NCBI GenBank assembly: GCA_023404955.1
Contig: JAEXZY010000120.1
Span: 15,716-79,715, forward strand
Reading direction: 5' to 3'
Source of the DNA: Actinomycetes bacterium
GTDB lineage: Bacteria; Actinomycetota; Actinomycetes; Mycobacteriales; Mycobacteriaceae
Length of the DNA stretch: 64,000 nt
Every line of letters begins with the position of its first letter. Positions within the stretch are counted from its first letter, which is position 1. The notes beneath the pieces were generated by a model. The model worked only from the letters and a program-made list of their open reading frames with translations. It did no database searches and had not been told where the DNA came from. This document shows, piece after piece, positions 1 through 7,682 of this stretch. The position numbers and the translations under genes were made by a program.

Positions 1-1117
1 GGCCTCGGTAGGACGCGCGGCCACCGCCGCGGGCGACGGACTTGGACACGATGTTGGACGAGGTGTTCGGCGCGAGGTGCAGCATCTTGGCACCGGTGTC
101 CTGGTGCTGGCCCTCACCGGCGAACGCGACCGAGAGCACCTCGCCCTTGGCGTGCTCACCGGTCATCCACACGGCCGGGTACTTCATCGTGACCTTGGAG
201 CCGATGTTGCCGTCGACCCATTCCATCGTGGCGCCGGCCTCGGCCCGGGCGCGCTTGGTCACCAGGTTGAAGACGTTGTTCGACCAGTTCTGGATCGTCG
301 TGTAGCGGCACCGCCCGCCGGGCTTGACGATGATCTCGACGACCGCACTGTGCAGCGAATCGCTCTTGTAGATCGGCGCCGTGCAGCCTTCGACGTAGTG
401 CACGTAGGCGTCCTCGTCGACGATGATCAGCGTCCGCTCGAACTGGCCCATGTTCTCGGTGTTGATGCGGAAGTAGGCCTGCAGCGGGATGTCGACGTGC
501 ACGCCCTTGGGGACGTAGATGAACGACCCACCCGACCACACCGCGGTGTTGAGCGCGGAAAACTTGTTGTCCCCGGCGGGGATCACAGTGCCGAAGTACT
601 CCCGGAACAGTTCGGGATGCTCACGCAGGCCGGAATCGGTGTCGAGGAAGATGACGCCCTGGGCCTCGAGGTCCTCGCGGATCGAGTGGTAGACGACCTC
701 GGACTCGTACTGCGCGGCCACACCCGAGACCAGACGCTGCTTCTCGGCTTCGGGGATGCCGAGCTTGTCGTAGGTGTTCTTGATGTCCGCGGGCAGGTCA
801 TCCCACGTGGCGGCCTGCTTCTCGCTGGAGCGCACGAAGTACTTGATGTTGTCGAAGTCGATGCCCTCGAGGTTGGACCCCCAGTTCGGCATCGGCTTCT
901 TGTCGAAGGTGCGCAACGCCTTGAGGCGGATGTCGAGCATCCACTCCGGCTCGCTCTTCTTCGCCGAGATGTCGCGCACCACCGCCTCGGACAGCCCGCG
1001 CTGGGCGCTGGCACCAGCGACGTCGGAGTCGGCCCAGCCGTAGCCGTACTTGCCCAGGGAGGCGATGGTCTCCTCCTGAGTCAGCGCTTCTGGCTTGACC
1101 TCCGGTGTGAGTGTCAT
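1..1117 (-). CDS. sufB: SufB, Fe-S cluster assembly scaffold subunit (partial, C-terminus outside window)
   Basis: Scaffold subunit of the SUF complex (SufBCD), which builds Fe-S clusters in the cytoplasm; SUF is the main Fe-S machinery of mycobacteria. The first 372 residues are visible, starting MTLTPEVKPEALTQEET; the family is usually about 480 residues, so roughly the last quarter, including the catalytic region near the SufD interface, lies beyond the left edge. Typical SufB blocks are seen, such as WSGGSFIYVPKGVHVDIPLQ, VHYVEGCTAPIY and GGRCRYTTIQNWS. The VEGC cysteine is residue 245; the M. tuberculosis SufB intein sits before the equivalent Cys, and here the sequence runs straight through, so there is no intein. 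The ATG overlaps the sufR stop as ATGA, which implies translational coupling and control by SufR. Confidence 0.97.
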   Translation of the reverse strand, partial: MTLTPEVKPEALTQEETIASLGKYGYGWADSDVAGASAQRGLSEAVVRDISAKKSEPEWMLDIRLKALRTFDKKPMPNWGSNLEGIDFDNIKYFVRSSEKQAATWDDLPADIKNTYDKLGIPEAEKQRLVSGVAAQYESEVVYHSIREDLEAQGVIFLDTDSGLREHPELFREYFGTVIPAGDNKFSALNTAVWSGGSFIYVPKGVHVDIPLQAYFRINTENMGQFERTLIIVDEDAYVHYVEGCTAPIYKSDSLHSAVVEIIVKPGGRCRYTTIQNWSNNVFNLVTKRARAEAGATMEWVDGNIGSKVTMKYPAVWMTGEHAKGEVLSVAFAGEGQHQDTGAKMLHLAPNTSSNIVSKSVARGGGRASYRG

Positions 1118-1869
1118 TGCGACACACTCCTTTTGCTTGCTGACGGGTTCCGGCGCGGGCTGTGCGCCGGAACGTGGGTGGTGCAGGCACAATCCCCGTT
1201 GACGATGGTGGCGAGCCGCTGGACGTGGGTGCCCAGCACCTCGGCCATCGCCTGTTGTTCGGCCTCGCAGAGTTCGGGGAACTCCTCGGCGACGTGGGAG
1301 ACCGGGCAGTGGTGCTGGCAGATCTGCACCCCGCCCAGCGGACCGCGCACCTGCGTGGTCGTCGTGGCGTAGCCGGCCCGGCTCAGGGCGTCGGCGACGC
1401 GTTCGGCCGCGGCTTCGACGTCCTCGGCGCTGTCGGTCGCCGCAGGTGCGACGCCGGACAGGATCGTGTCGATGCGCCGACGGGCGAACGTGTGCACCGC
1501 GTCGTCCCCGCCGATCTCGCGCAGCGCCCGCATGGCCGCCGACGCCAGATCGTCGTAGGTGTGCTCGAGTTTGGCGCGCCCGGCCGCGGTCAGCTGATAC
1601 CGCTTGGCGGGCCGGCCGCGGCCCTCCTGCTGCCAGGCGGCCGCCGACTTGGCCTGGGCGTCGCCCGCCTCGATCAACGCGTCGAGGTGCCGGCGCACCC
1701 CGGCGGCCGACAGGCCCAACCGCTCGCCGATGCTGCTCGCCGTCGTCGTGCCCGATTCCAGCAGCAGGCGCACGATCGCCGTCCTGGTGTCCCCGTCGGC
1801 GACCGGCGGGGACGGCACAGAGGCCACCCCGTCAGCCGGCACGACGGTGCCCTCCGGACGGATTTTCAC
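1114..1869 (-). CDS. sufR: SufR-type Fe-S-sensing transcriptional repressor of the suf operon
   Basis: Winged-helix regulator, first gene of the suf operon (Rv1460 counterpart). A DNA-binding domain lies at about residues 28-75 (TRTAIVRLLLESG, then GLSAAGVRRHLDALIEAG). The C-terminal part carries five cysteines at about 184, 188, 201, 227 and 229 within ICQHHCPVSHVAEEFPELC and NGDCACTTH, the pattern expected for binding a [4Fe-4S] cluster that tunes repression to cluster demand or NO. The frame stays open up to 1941, but a SufR-type operator covers 1866-1880. I therefore prefer the GTG at 1869 (VKIRPEG, 251 residues), inside the operator; GTG at 1842 is an alternative. The 4-nt overlap with sufB supports co-expression. 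Confidence 0.9.
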   Translation of the reverse strand: MKIRPEGTVVPADGVASVPSPPVADGDTRTAIVRLLLESGTTTASSIGERLGLSAAGVRRHLDALIEAGDAQAKSAAAWQQEGRGRPAKRYQLTAAGRAKLEHTYDDLASAAMRALREIGGDDAVHTFARRRIDTILSGVAPAATDSAEDVEAAAERVADALSRAGYATTTTQVRGPLGGVQICQHHCPVSHVAEEFPELCEAEQQAMAEVLGTHVQRLATIVNGDCACTTHVPAHSPRRNPSASKRSVSQ

Positions 1870-1880
1870 AACACCAGTGT
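1866..1880 (-). promoter_or_regulatory. SufR operator, ACACT-N5-TGTGA
   Basis: Read on the minus strand, these bases are ACACT-GGTGT-TGTGA, an exact match to the dyad I recall as the M. tuberculosis SufR binding site upstream of the suf operon. On the plus strand the core is also framed by TCACA (1866-1870) and TGTGA (1878-1882). It covers the proposed sufR GTG start, so bound SufR would block both promoter escape and the start of the transcript. Confidence 0.75.
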
Positions 1881-1978
1881 GACGCAATTGCCTGACCGGG
1901 TCCACCAAGGTCACCCTTATCGCCACGGTCATCCTTGTCACACCAAACAGGGCGCCGAACCGGGAATAGTCCGCCCGC

Positions 1979-1984
1979 TAGGCT
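1979..1984 (+). promoter_or_regulatory. -10 element of a probable leaderless mptB promoter
   Basis: TAGGCT fits TANNNT and ends 6 nt before the GTG at 1991. No Shine-Dalgarno sequence precedes that GTG, so transcription probably starts at or next to the start codon. Confidence 0.5.
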
Positions 1985-1990
1985 GCCGGG

Positions 1991-3652
1991 GTGGCAGCCC
2001 GCCGACACTCGCTCAGCACCTCGATCGCCGGTCTCCACGGCGATGAGCGAACCGTCGGCAGCCCTCTCGACGCCGCCGAACTGGTCGCGCTGCATCGCAC
2101 GCGACTGTTCGGCGCAACCGGAACCGTGCTGATGGCGATCGGCGCGCTGGGTGCCGGCGCGCGGCCCGTGGTGCAGGACCCCACCTTCGGTGTGCGCCTG
2201 CTCAACCTGCCGTCACGCATCCAGACGGTGTCTCTGACCATGACCACGACCGGTGCGGTGATGATGGCGCTGGCCTGGCTGATGCTCGGCCGGTTCGCGC
2301 TGGGCAAGCGACGCATGACGCGCAGCCAGGTGGACCGCACGCTGCTGCTGTGGGCGCTGCCGCTGCTGATCGCCCCGCCGATGTACAGCAAGGACGTCTA
2401 CTCCTACCTGGCCCAGAGCGAGATCTCGCTGCAGGGCAGCGACCCCTACCGGGTCGGACCGGCCCCGGGTCTGGGCCTCGATCACGTCTTCACACTGTCG
2501 GTCCCCAGCCTGTGGCGCGAGACGCCCGCCCCGTACGGGCCGCTGTTCCTGTGGATCGGCCGCGGCATCTCCCGGGTCACCGGCGAGAACATCGTCGAGG
2601 CGGTGCTGTTCCACCGCTTGATGGTCTTGCTGGGCGTCGGCCTGATCGTCTGGGCCACCCCCCGATTGGCCCGCCGCTGCGGGGTGGCCGAGGTGAGCGC
2701 ACTGTGGCTGGGCGCGACCAACCCGCTGCTGTTCATGCACCTGATCGCCGGCATCCACAACGAGGCGCTGATGCTCGGTCTGATGCTGGCCGGCACCGAA
2801 TTCGCACTGCGCGGCATCGCAGCGATGGGCACGACGGAACCGCGCCGCTGGTACGCGCCCGCGATGCTGGTGGCCGGCACGGTGCTGATCACGATGTCCT
2901 CGCAGGTGAAGCTGCCCGGCCTGCTGGCGCTCGGCTTCGTCGCGATGGCGCTGGCCGCGCGGTGGGGCGGCACGGTCAAGGCGTTCCTGGTGGCCGGCAC
3001 CTCGCTCGGCGCGGTGTCGCTGGCGGTGATGGCGCTGATCGGCTGGGCCAGCGGTCTGGGCTTCGGCTGGCTGTTCACCCTCGGCACCGCCAACGTGGTG
3101 CGCAGCTGGATGTCCCCGCCGACGCTGCTCGCGCTGGGCACCGGCCAGGTCGGCATCCTGCTCGGACTCGGCGACCACACCACCGCCGTCCTCGCGCTGA
3201 CCCGCGCGATCGGCGTGACCCTGATCGCGATGTTCGTCACCTGGCTGCTGTTCGCCGTGTTGCGCAATCGGCTGCACCCGGTCGGCGGGCTCGGCGTCGC
3301 ACTCGGCATCACCGTGTTGCTGTTCCCGGTAGTGCAGCCGTGGTACCTGCTGTGGGCGATCATTCCGCTGGCCGCCTGGGCCACCCGGCCGGGCTTCCGC
3401 GCCGCGGTCATCGCCGTCACGCTCATCGTGGGAATCTTCGGCCCCACCGCCAACGGCGATCGCTTCGCGCTGTTCCAGATCGTGCTGGCGACGCTGGCCA
3501 GCACGGTGATCGTGCTCGCGTTGATCGCGCTGACCTATCGGTGGCTGCCGTGGCGGGCGGTACCGGAGGCCGCGACGGGGCGGCTCGACGAGCCGGTGGG
3601 CACGGCCGACAAGTCCGTCCCCGCAGCCGACGCCTACGCTGAATCTCCGTGA
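1991..3652 (+). CDS. mptB: MptB-like alpha-(1->6) mannopyranosyltransferase (GT-C membrane enzyme)
   Basis: Polyprenol-phosphomannose-dependent mannosyltransferase that would prime the alpha-1,6-mannan backbone of lipomannan/lipoarabinomannan precursors on the outer face of the membrane (Rv1459c counterpart). 553 residues with many hydrophobic helices. The first extracytoplasmic loop carries the acidic GT-C type motif PPMYSKDVYSY followed by GSDPYRVGP, and the next loop has WRETPAPYGPLFLWIG; both are features of MptA/MptB proteins. The C-terminal 30 residues are hydrophilic. GTG start chosen because a TANNNT box ends 6 nt upstream. The stop overlaps the downstream ABC ATPase start as GTGA, and the same order is found in other mycobacteria. 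Exact linkage specificity is inferred from the family. Confidence 0.9.
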   Translation: MAARRHSLSTSIAGLHGDERTVGSPLDAAELVALHRTRLFGATGTVLMAIGALGAGARPVVQDPTFGVRLLNLPSRIQTVSLTMTTTGAVMMALAWLMLGRFALGKRRMTRSQVDRTLLLWALPLLIAPPMYSKDVYSYLAQSEISLQGSDPYRVGPAPGLGLDHVFTLSVPSLWRETPAPYGPLFLWIGRGISRVTGENIVEAVLFHRLMVLLGVGLIVWATPRLARRCGVAEVSALWLGATNPLLFMHLIAGIHNEALMLGLMLAGTEFALRGIAAMGTTEPRRWYAPAMLVAGTVLITMSSQVKLPGLLALGFVAMALAARWGGTVKAFLVAGTSLGAVSLAVMALIGWASGLGFGWLFTLGTANVVRSWMSPPTLLALGTGQVGILLGLGDHTTAVLALTRAIGVTLIAMFVTWLLFAVLRNRLHPVGGLGVALGITVLLFPVVQPWYLLWAIIPLAAWATRPGFRAAVIAVTLIVGIFGPTANGDRFALFQIVLATLASTVIVLALIALTYRWLPWRAVPEAATGRLDEPVGTADKSVPAADAYAESP

Positions 3653-4584
3653 CCTCCTGTTCCGTCAGCGCGCCGGTCCGGTTGCGCGGCGTGACCAAGC
3701 GGTACGGCGCCACCGTGGCGGTGTCCGATCTCGACCTCGAGGTGGGCGCGGCCGAGATCTTCGCGCTGCTCGGCCCGAACGGCGCCGGCAAGACGACGAC
3801 GGTCGAGATGTGCGAGGGCTTCGTCCGTCCCGACGCCGGCAGCATCGAGATCCTCGGATTGGACCCCGTGTCCGACAACGCCGAGGTGCGGGCCAGGACC
3901 GGGGTGATGCTCCAGGGCGGCGGCGCCTATCCGGCCGCGCGTGCCGGCGAGATGCTGCGGCTCGTGGCCTCCTACGCGGCCAACCCGCTGGACCCGGCGT
4001 GGCTGCTGGACACTCTGGGCCTGACCGATTCGGCACGCACCACCTACCGCCGGCTGTCCGGCGGGCAGCAGCAGCGGCTCGCCCTGGCGTGCGCAGTGGT
4101 GGGCCGACCCGAGCTGGTGTTCCTGGACGAGCCGACAGCAGGCATGGACGCGCACGCGCGGCTGGTCGTGTGGGAGCTGATCGACGCCCTGCGGCGCGAC
4201 GGTGTGACGGTGGTGCTCACCACGCATCAGCTCACCGAAGCCGAGGAACTGGCCGACCACATCCTGATCATCGACCGGGGCCAGGCCGTGGCCAGCGGCA
4301 CACCGGCCGAGTTGATGCGCAGTGGCGCCGAGAACCAGCTGCGGTTCCGGGCACCCCGCATGCTGGATCTCTCGCTGCTGATCGCGGCGCTGCCCGAGAG
4401 CTACCGCGCGACCGAGACGGCCCCCGGGGAATACCTGATCGAGGGCCGCATCGATCCGCAGGTGCTCGCGACCGTCACGGCGTGGTGCGCCCGCCTCGAC
4501 GTGCTCGCCACGGACATGCGGGTCGAGCAGCGCAGCCTCGAAGACGTGTTCCTCGATGTCACCGGGCGGGAGCTGCGGCAGTGA
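3649..4584 (+). CDS. ABC transporter ATP-binding protein
   Basis: Cytoplasmic nucleotide-binding subunit of an ABC-2 type exporter (Rv1458c counterpart), 311 residues. Walker A is LGPNGAGKTTTVE (about residue 40), Q-loop region GVMLQGGGAYPAAR, signature LSGGQQQR, Walker B LVFLDEPTAGMD and the switch His in VLTTHQLTEAEE. The C-terminal 90 residues form the accessory domain common in drug or antibiotic exporters (DrrA-like). It starts with GTG overlapping the mptB stop by 4 nt and ends overlapping the permease start by 4 nt, so it is translated as a unit with both. Substrate unknown; linkage to mptB raises the possibility of a cell-envelope glycolipid. Confidence 0.93.
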   Translation: MTSCSVSAPVRLRGVTKRYGATVAVSDLDLEVGAAEIFALLGPNGAGKTTTVEMCEGFVRPDAGSIEILGLDPVSDNAEVRARTGVMLQGGGAYPAARAGEMLRLVASYAANPLDPAWLLDTLGLTDSARTTYRRLSGGQQQRLALACAVVGRPELVFLDEPTAGMDAHARLVVWELIDALRRDGVTVVLTTHQLTEAEELADHILIIDRGQAVASGTPAELMRSGAENQLRFRAPRMLDLSLLIAALPESYRATETAPGEYLIEGRIDPQVLATVTAWCARLDVLATDMRVEQRSLEDVFLDVTGRELRQ

Positions 4585-5384
4585 GCACACCCAGGAACAC
4601 ACCGAACCGGTTCGCCGAGGGCACCTTCTCCCCCGATCCGCGGCCCGCGCCGGTGCCGCGGATGCTGACCGCGCAGTACGGGTTGGAACTGCGGTTGCTG
4701 CTACGCAACGGCGAGCAACTGCTGTTGACGATGTTCATCCCGATCACGCTGCTGATCGGCCTGACGCTGCTGCCGCTCGGCTCGTTCGGTTCGGACCGCG
4801 CCGCGACGTTCACCCCGGCGATCATGGCGCTGGCGGTCATCTCGACCGCGTTCACCGGGCAGGCGATCGCGGTGGCCTTCGACCGGCGCTACGGAGCGCT
4901 CAAGCGGCTCGGCGCCACCGCGCTGCCCGTGTGGGGCATCATCGCCGGCAAATCGTTGGCCGTGGTGACCGTGGTGTTCCTGCAGTCGATATTGCTGGGC
5001 GCGATCGGCATCGGCCTGGGATGGCGGCCCGCACCGGCCGGCCTCGCCCTGGGCGCGATCATCATCGCGCTGGGCACCGCGGTGTTCGCGGCCTTGGGCC
5101 TGCTGCTCGGCGGCACCCTGCGGGCCGAGATCGTGCTGGCCGTGGCGAACCTGATGTGGTTCGTGTTCGCAGGAGTAGGCGCGCTGACCGTGGAGGGCGA
5201 CACCGACGGCGGCATCGTGCCCGCAGCCGTGCAGTGGGTCGCGAGACTGACGCCGTCGGGGGCGCTGACCGAGGCGCTCACGCGCGCGATGACACTCTCG
5301 GTCGACTGGTTCGGGCTCGCGGTGCTCGCGATCTGGGGCGTTGTGGCCGGCCTAGGCGCGCTGCGCTGGTTCCGCTTCACCTGA
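4581..5384 (+). CDS. ABC-2 type transporter permease
   Basis: Membrane subunit partnering the ATPase just upstream (Rv1457c counterpart), 267 residues. After a hydrophilic N-terminus of about 40 residues there are about six hydrophobic helices, for example LLLTMFIPITLLIGLTLLPL and VVTVVFLQSILLGAIGIGLG, as in ABC-2/DrrB-type permeases. The GTG at 4581 overlaps the ATPase stop (GTGA). The frame is open much further upstream, but that stretch is antisense-phase noise over the ATPase gene. The last 33 nt overlap the convergent PhlG-like gene. In M. tuberculosis ctaA follows directly as I recall; here two extra genes separate them. Confidence 0.92.
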   Translation: MSTPRNTPNRFAEGTFSPDPRPAPVPRMLTAQYGLELRLLLRNGEQLLLTMFIPITLLIGLTLLPLGSFGSDRAATFTPAIMALAVISTAFTGQAIAVAFDRRYGALKRLGATALPVWGIIAGKSLAVVTVVFLQSILLGAIGIGLGWRPAPAGLALGAIIIALGTAVFAALGLLLGGTLRAEIVLAVANLMWFVFAGVGALTVEGDTDGGIVPAAVQWVARLTPSGALTEALTRAMTLSVDWFGLAVLAIWGVVAGLGALRWFRFT

Positions 5385-5993
5385 GGCGGCCAGCGCAGGC
5401 AGCAGATACTCCAGCTGCCCGACCTCTTCGATGTTGTGCCGCACCCAGGCGCGCACCATCTCCGGCGGAAATCGCCGCCACAGCAGCTCATTGACCGGCG
5501 CCATCAGCGCGCTGCGCGCACCGATGTCCATCACCGACACGTAGTGGGTGCCCTCGACGCCGGCTGACCACGTGTGTTCGAGCGCGAAGATCGGCACGCC
5601 TGCGAGTCGCTGCACCAACCGGATGCCGGTGACGTCGAGCTTCTCGACCCGGTCGACGACGTCGACGCCGAACCTCGGATCGCCACCGAAGGCCTCGACG
5701 ATGTGGAACCGCGCACCTTCGCCCGCGCCGCCGCCGGGCGCAGCACGCCACAGCTCCCACCGGATGTGATCGGTCGGGTGCCACGCCAGGTACCGATCGA
5801 CGACCTGGCCGCCGTAGCTCATCGTGCCGTCCAGGTGGGTGAACCAGTCGAGCAGCATCGCCGGGGTGACCCGGGCGAGCGGCCGGTGGTCGATGGTGAC
5901 CCGGCGCCGACCGTGGGCGTGGTCGGTGAGCTGCACCGATGCCGTCTCGACCGTCCGCAGCGGATACAGCACGGGAAGTGTCTGGCGAAGCAT
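5352..5993 (-). CDS. PhlG/DAPG-hydrolase-like protein, possible C-C bond hydrolase
   Basis: 213 residues, no signal peptide or membrane helix. Sequence resembles the 2,4-diacetylphloroglucinol hydrolase (PhlG, PhiG-domain) fold: YLAWHPTDHIRWEL, then LEHTW, and near the C-terminus HNIEEVGQLEYLLP, where H and E are four residues apart as in the zinc-binding HxxxE pair I recall for PhlG. That suggests a Zn-dependent hydrolase acting on an acylated phenolic or similar compound; the substrate is unknown. ATG has a good RBS (AAGGA, 5-6 nt away). It diverges from a TetR gene and shares paired operators with it, so it is probably induced by a ligand of that regulator. The identification rests on motif recall, so alternatives remain open. 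Confidence 0.55.
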   Translation of the reverse strand: MLRQTLPVLYPLRTVETASVQLTDHAHGRRRVTIDHRPLARVTPAMLLDWFTHLDGTMSYGGQVVDRYLAWHPTDHIRWELWRAAPGGGAGEGARFHIVEAFGGDPRFGVDVVDRVEKLDVTGIRLVQRLAGVPIFALEHTWSAGVEGTHYVSVMDIGARSALMAPVNELLWRRFPPEMVRAWVRHNIEEVGQLEYLLPALAASGEAEPAQRA

Positions 5994-6006
5994 GTCCGTC
6001 CTTACA

Positions 6007-6024
6007 AGATACGTTTACGTTTCT
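6007..6024. promoter_or_regulatory. TetR-type operator 1, 18-bp inverted repeat
   Basis: AGATACGTTTACGTTTCT: half-sites AGATACG and CGTTTCT are inverted repeats of each other apart from one central-arm base. It lies over the -10 region (TATCTT on the minus strand, 6006-6011) of the PhlG-like gene. It is nearly identical to a second copy at 6053-6070, 46 bp away centre to centre. Confidence 0.7.
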
Positions 6025-6052
6025 TAAGAACAACGGTACGATAGTCGAATTA

Positions 6053-6070
6053 AGATACGCAAGCGTTTCT
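6053..6070. promoter_or_regulatory. TetR-type operator 2, 18-bp inverted repeat
   Basis: AGATACGCAAGCGTTTCT, the same palindrome as operator 1 with different central bases. It overlaps a TANNNT box (TAAGAT, 6051-6056) that would serve the TetR gene starting at 6084, consistent with autorepression. Confidence 0.7.
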
Positions 6071-6083
6071 CAACGAATCGAGT

Positions 6084-6677
6084 GTGATCGTGCCCACTAC
6101 CCGTCGCCGCGGTGCAGAGCTGGACACCGCGATCAAGTCGGCCGTCATGGAGCTGCTGGCATCCCACGGGCCTGACGGCGTCACGATGGAGGCGGTCGCA
6201 GCCGCGGCCCACACCAGCAAGCCGGTGCTGTACCGGCGGTGGAGCGACCGGCGCTCGCTGCTGCGCGACACGCTCATCGAGGTGGCGGCCGCATCGATCC
6301 CCACCGCGGACACGGGCAGCTTCCGCACCGACATGCTGGCCGTGCTGCGCGGCTGGGCCGAGTTGTTCGCCGGACCGCAGGGTCCGCTGATGCGTTCCAT
6401 CGTGATGGCGGTGGCGGCCGACCGCGAACTGGCCGAGACGTTCTACGCCGACGTCGTCGGAAGCCGCAAAGCCGATGTGACCTCCCTTCTGCAGCGCGGC
6501 ATCGAGCGGGGCGACGTGCGCGCCGACATCCCGATCGGCGTCGTCCGCGAACTCGGCCAGAGCGTGCTGTGGCACCACCTGCTGATCACCGGCGATCCCA
6601 TCGACGACGAGCTCGTGCTCACGCTGGTCGACGAGGTGCTGGTACCTCTCACCGCCCCTACTACGATCCGTAGTTAG
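6084..6677 (+). CDS. TetR family transcriptional regulator
   Basis: One-component repressor of 197 residues. N-terminal helix-turn-helix at about 10-60: IKSAVMELLASHGPDGVTME, AAAAHTSKPVLYRRW, SDRRSLLRD. The helical C-terminal part would bind the ligand (WAELFAGPQGPLMRSIVMA and onward), as in the TetR_C domain families. GTG start at 6084 (VIVPTTRRRGAEL). Divergent from the PhlG-like hydrolase across 90 bp that hold two 18-bp palindromes, so self-regulation and control of the hydrolase are the obvious inference. It ends 21 bp before ctaA; the pair looks inserted between the ABC permease and ctaA. Confidence 0.9.
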   Translation: MIVPTTRRRGAELDTAIKSAVMELLASHGPDGVTMEAVAAAAHTSKPVLYRRWSDRRSLLRDTLIEVAAASIPTADTGSFRTDMLAVLRGWAELFAGPQGPLMRSIVMAVAADRELAETFYADVVGSRKADVTSLLQRGIERGDVRADIPIGVVRELGQSVLWHHLLITGDPIDDELVLTLVDEVLVPLTAPTTIRS

Positions 6678-6685
6678 ACGGGCTC

Positions 6686-6691
6686 TACCAT
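6686..6691 (+). promoter_or_regulatory. -10 element of a probable leaderless ctaA promoter
   Basis: TACCAT (TANNNT) ends 7 nt before the ctaA GTG at 6699, and no RBS is visible. It gives ctaA its own promoter immediately after the TetR gene. Confidence 0.5.
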
Positions 6692-6698
6692 CGACACC

Positions 6699-7682
6699 GT
6701 GCCCCGCCGACGACTCCTGCCACGACTCTTCGTGCGGCTCGTCGATCTCCTTCCCGAACCGAGCCTGCGCGTGCAGCGCATCGTCGCCGCGGCGGTGATC
6801 CTCACCCAGGGCGGCATCGCCGTGACCGGGGCGATCGTCCGCGTCACCGCATCGGGACTGGGCTGCCCGACCTGGCCGCAGTGCTTCCCTGGCAGCTTCA
6901 CCCCCGTCCCGCACGCCGAAGTGCCGGTGATCCATCAGGCCGTCGAGTTCGGCAACCGGCTCATCACGTTCCTCGTCGTGCTGACCGCTGCGGCGGTCGT
7001 CGTCGTGGTGACCCGCGCGCGGCGTCGCCGCGAGGTGCTGATCTATGCGTGGCTGATGCCGGCGTCGACGGTGCTGCAGGCCGTGATCGGCGGGATCACC
7101 GTCCTGACCGGCCTGCTCTGGTGGACCGTGGCGGTGCACCTGCTCGCCTCGATGCTGATGGTCTGGCTCTCGGTCCTGCTGTTCGTGAAGATCGGCCAGC
7201 CCGATCACGGCGCGCCGGCGGACCGGGCACCGCGACCGCTGCGCCGGCTGACCGCGCTGAGCGCGCTCGTCCTGTCCGCCGTGCTGACCACCGGCACGAT
7301 GGTCACCGGAGCGGGCCCCCACGCCGGAGACAAGAGCATCGACCGACCGGTGCCGCGGCTGGAGGTGGAGATCACCACGCTCGTGCATCTGCACTCGTCG
7401 CTGCTGGTGGCCTATCTGGCGCTGGTCGTGGGCCTGGGCTTCGGTCTGGTCGCGACCCACGCCGCTGCGCCGGTGATGCGGCGCCTGCGCGTTCTGGTGG
7501 TACTGGTCGCCGCGCAGGGATTGCTCGGTGCGGTGCAGTTCGCCACCGGCGTGCCCGAGGTGCTGGTGGCCTTCCACGTCGCCGGGGCCGCGGCGTGCAC
7601 CGCGGCGACGGCCGCGCTATGGGCGGCGCTGCACGAACGGGCGTTGCCCGAACGGGCCGAGCCCCAGCTCGTCGAGAGCTGA
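6699..7682 (+). CDS. ctaA: Haem A synthase (COX15/CtaA family)
   Basis: Integral membrane enzyme that oxidises the methyl group of haem O to give haem A for the aa3-type cytochrome c oxidase (Rv1456c counterpart). 327 residues, about eight membrane helices. The first extracytoplasmic loop has the conserved cysteine pair in GLGCPTWPQC, and four helices carry the expected haem-ligand histidines: VIHQAVEFGNRL, VAVHLLASM, LVHLHSSLL, VAFHVAGAA. GTG start with a -10 box 7 nt upstream. CtaB, which supplies haem O, is encoded 2 kb away on the other strand. The 3' end overlaps the convergent ATP-grasp gene by 66 nt. Confidence 0.95.
   Translation: MPRRRLLPRLFVRLVDLLPEPSLRVQRIVAAAVILTQGGIAVTGAIVRVTASGLGCPTWPQCFPGSFTPVPHAEVPVIHQAVEFGNRLITFLVVLTAAAVVVVVTRARRRREVLIYAWLMPASTVLQAVIGGITVLTGLLWWTVAVHLLASMLMVWLSVLLFVKIGQPDHGAPADRAPRPLRRLTALSALVLSAVLTTGTMVTGAGPHAGDKSIDRPVPRLEVEITTLVHLHSSLLVAYLALVVGLGFGLVATHAAAPVMRRLRVLVVLVAAQGLLGAVQFATGVPEVLVAFHVAGAAACTAATAALWAALHERALPERAEPQLVES

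Noticed and set aside
4585..5494. Alternative plus-strand frame over the ABC permease
   Set aside because: Arg-rich out-of-phase translation; the permease frame has the hydrophobic helices and the GTGA coupling.
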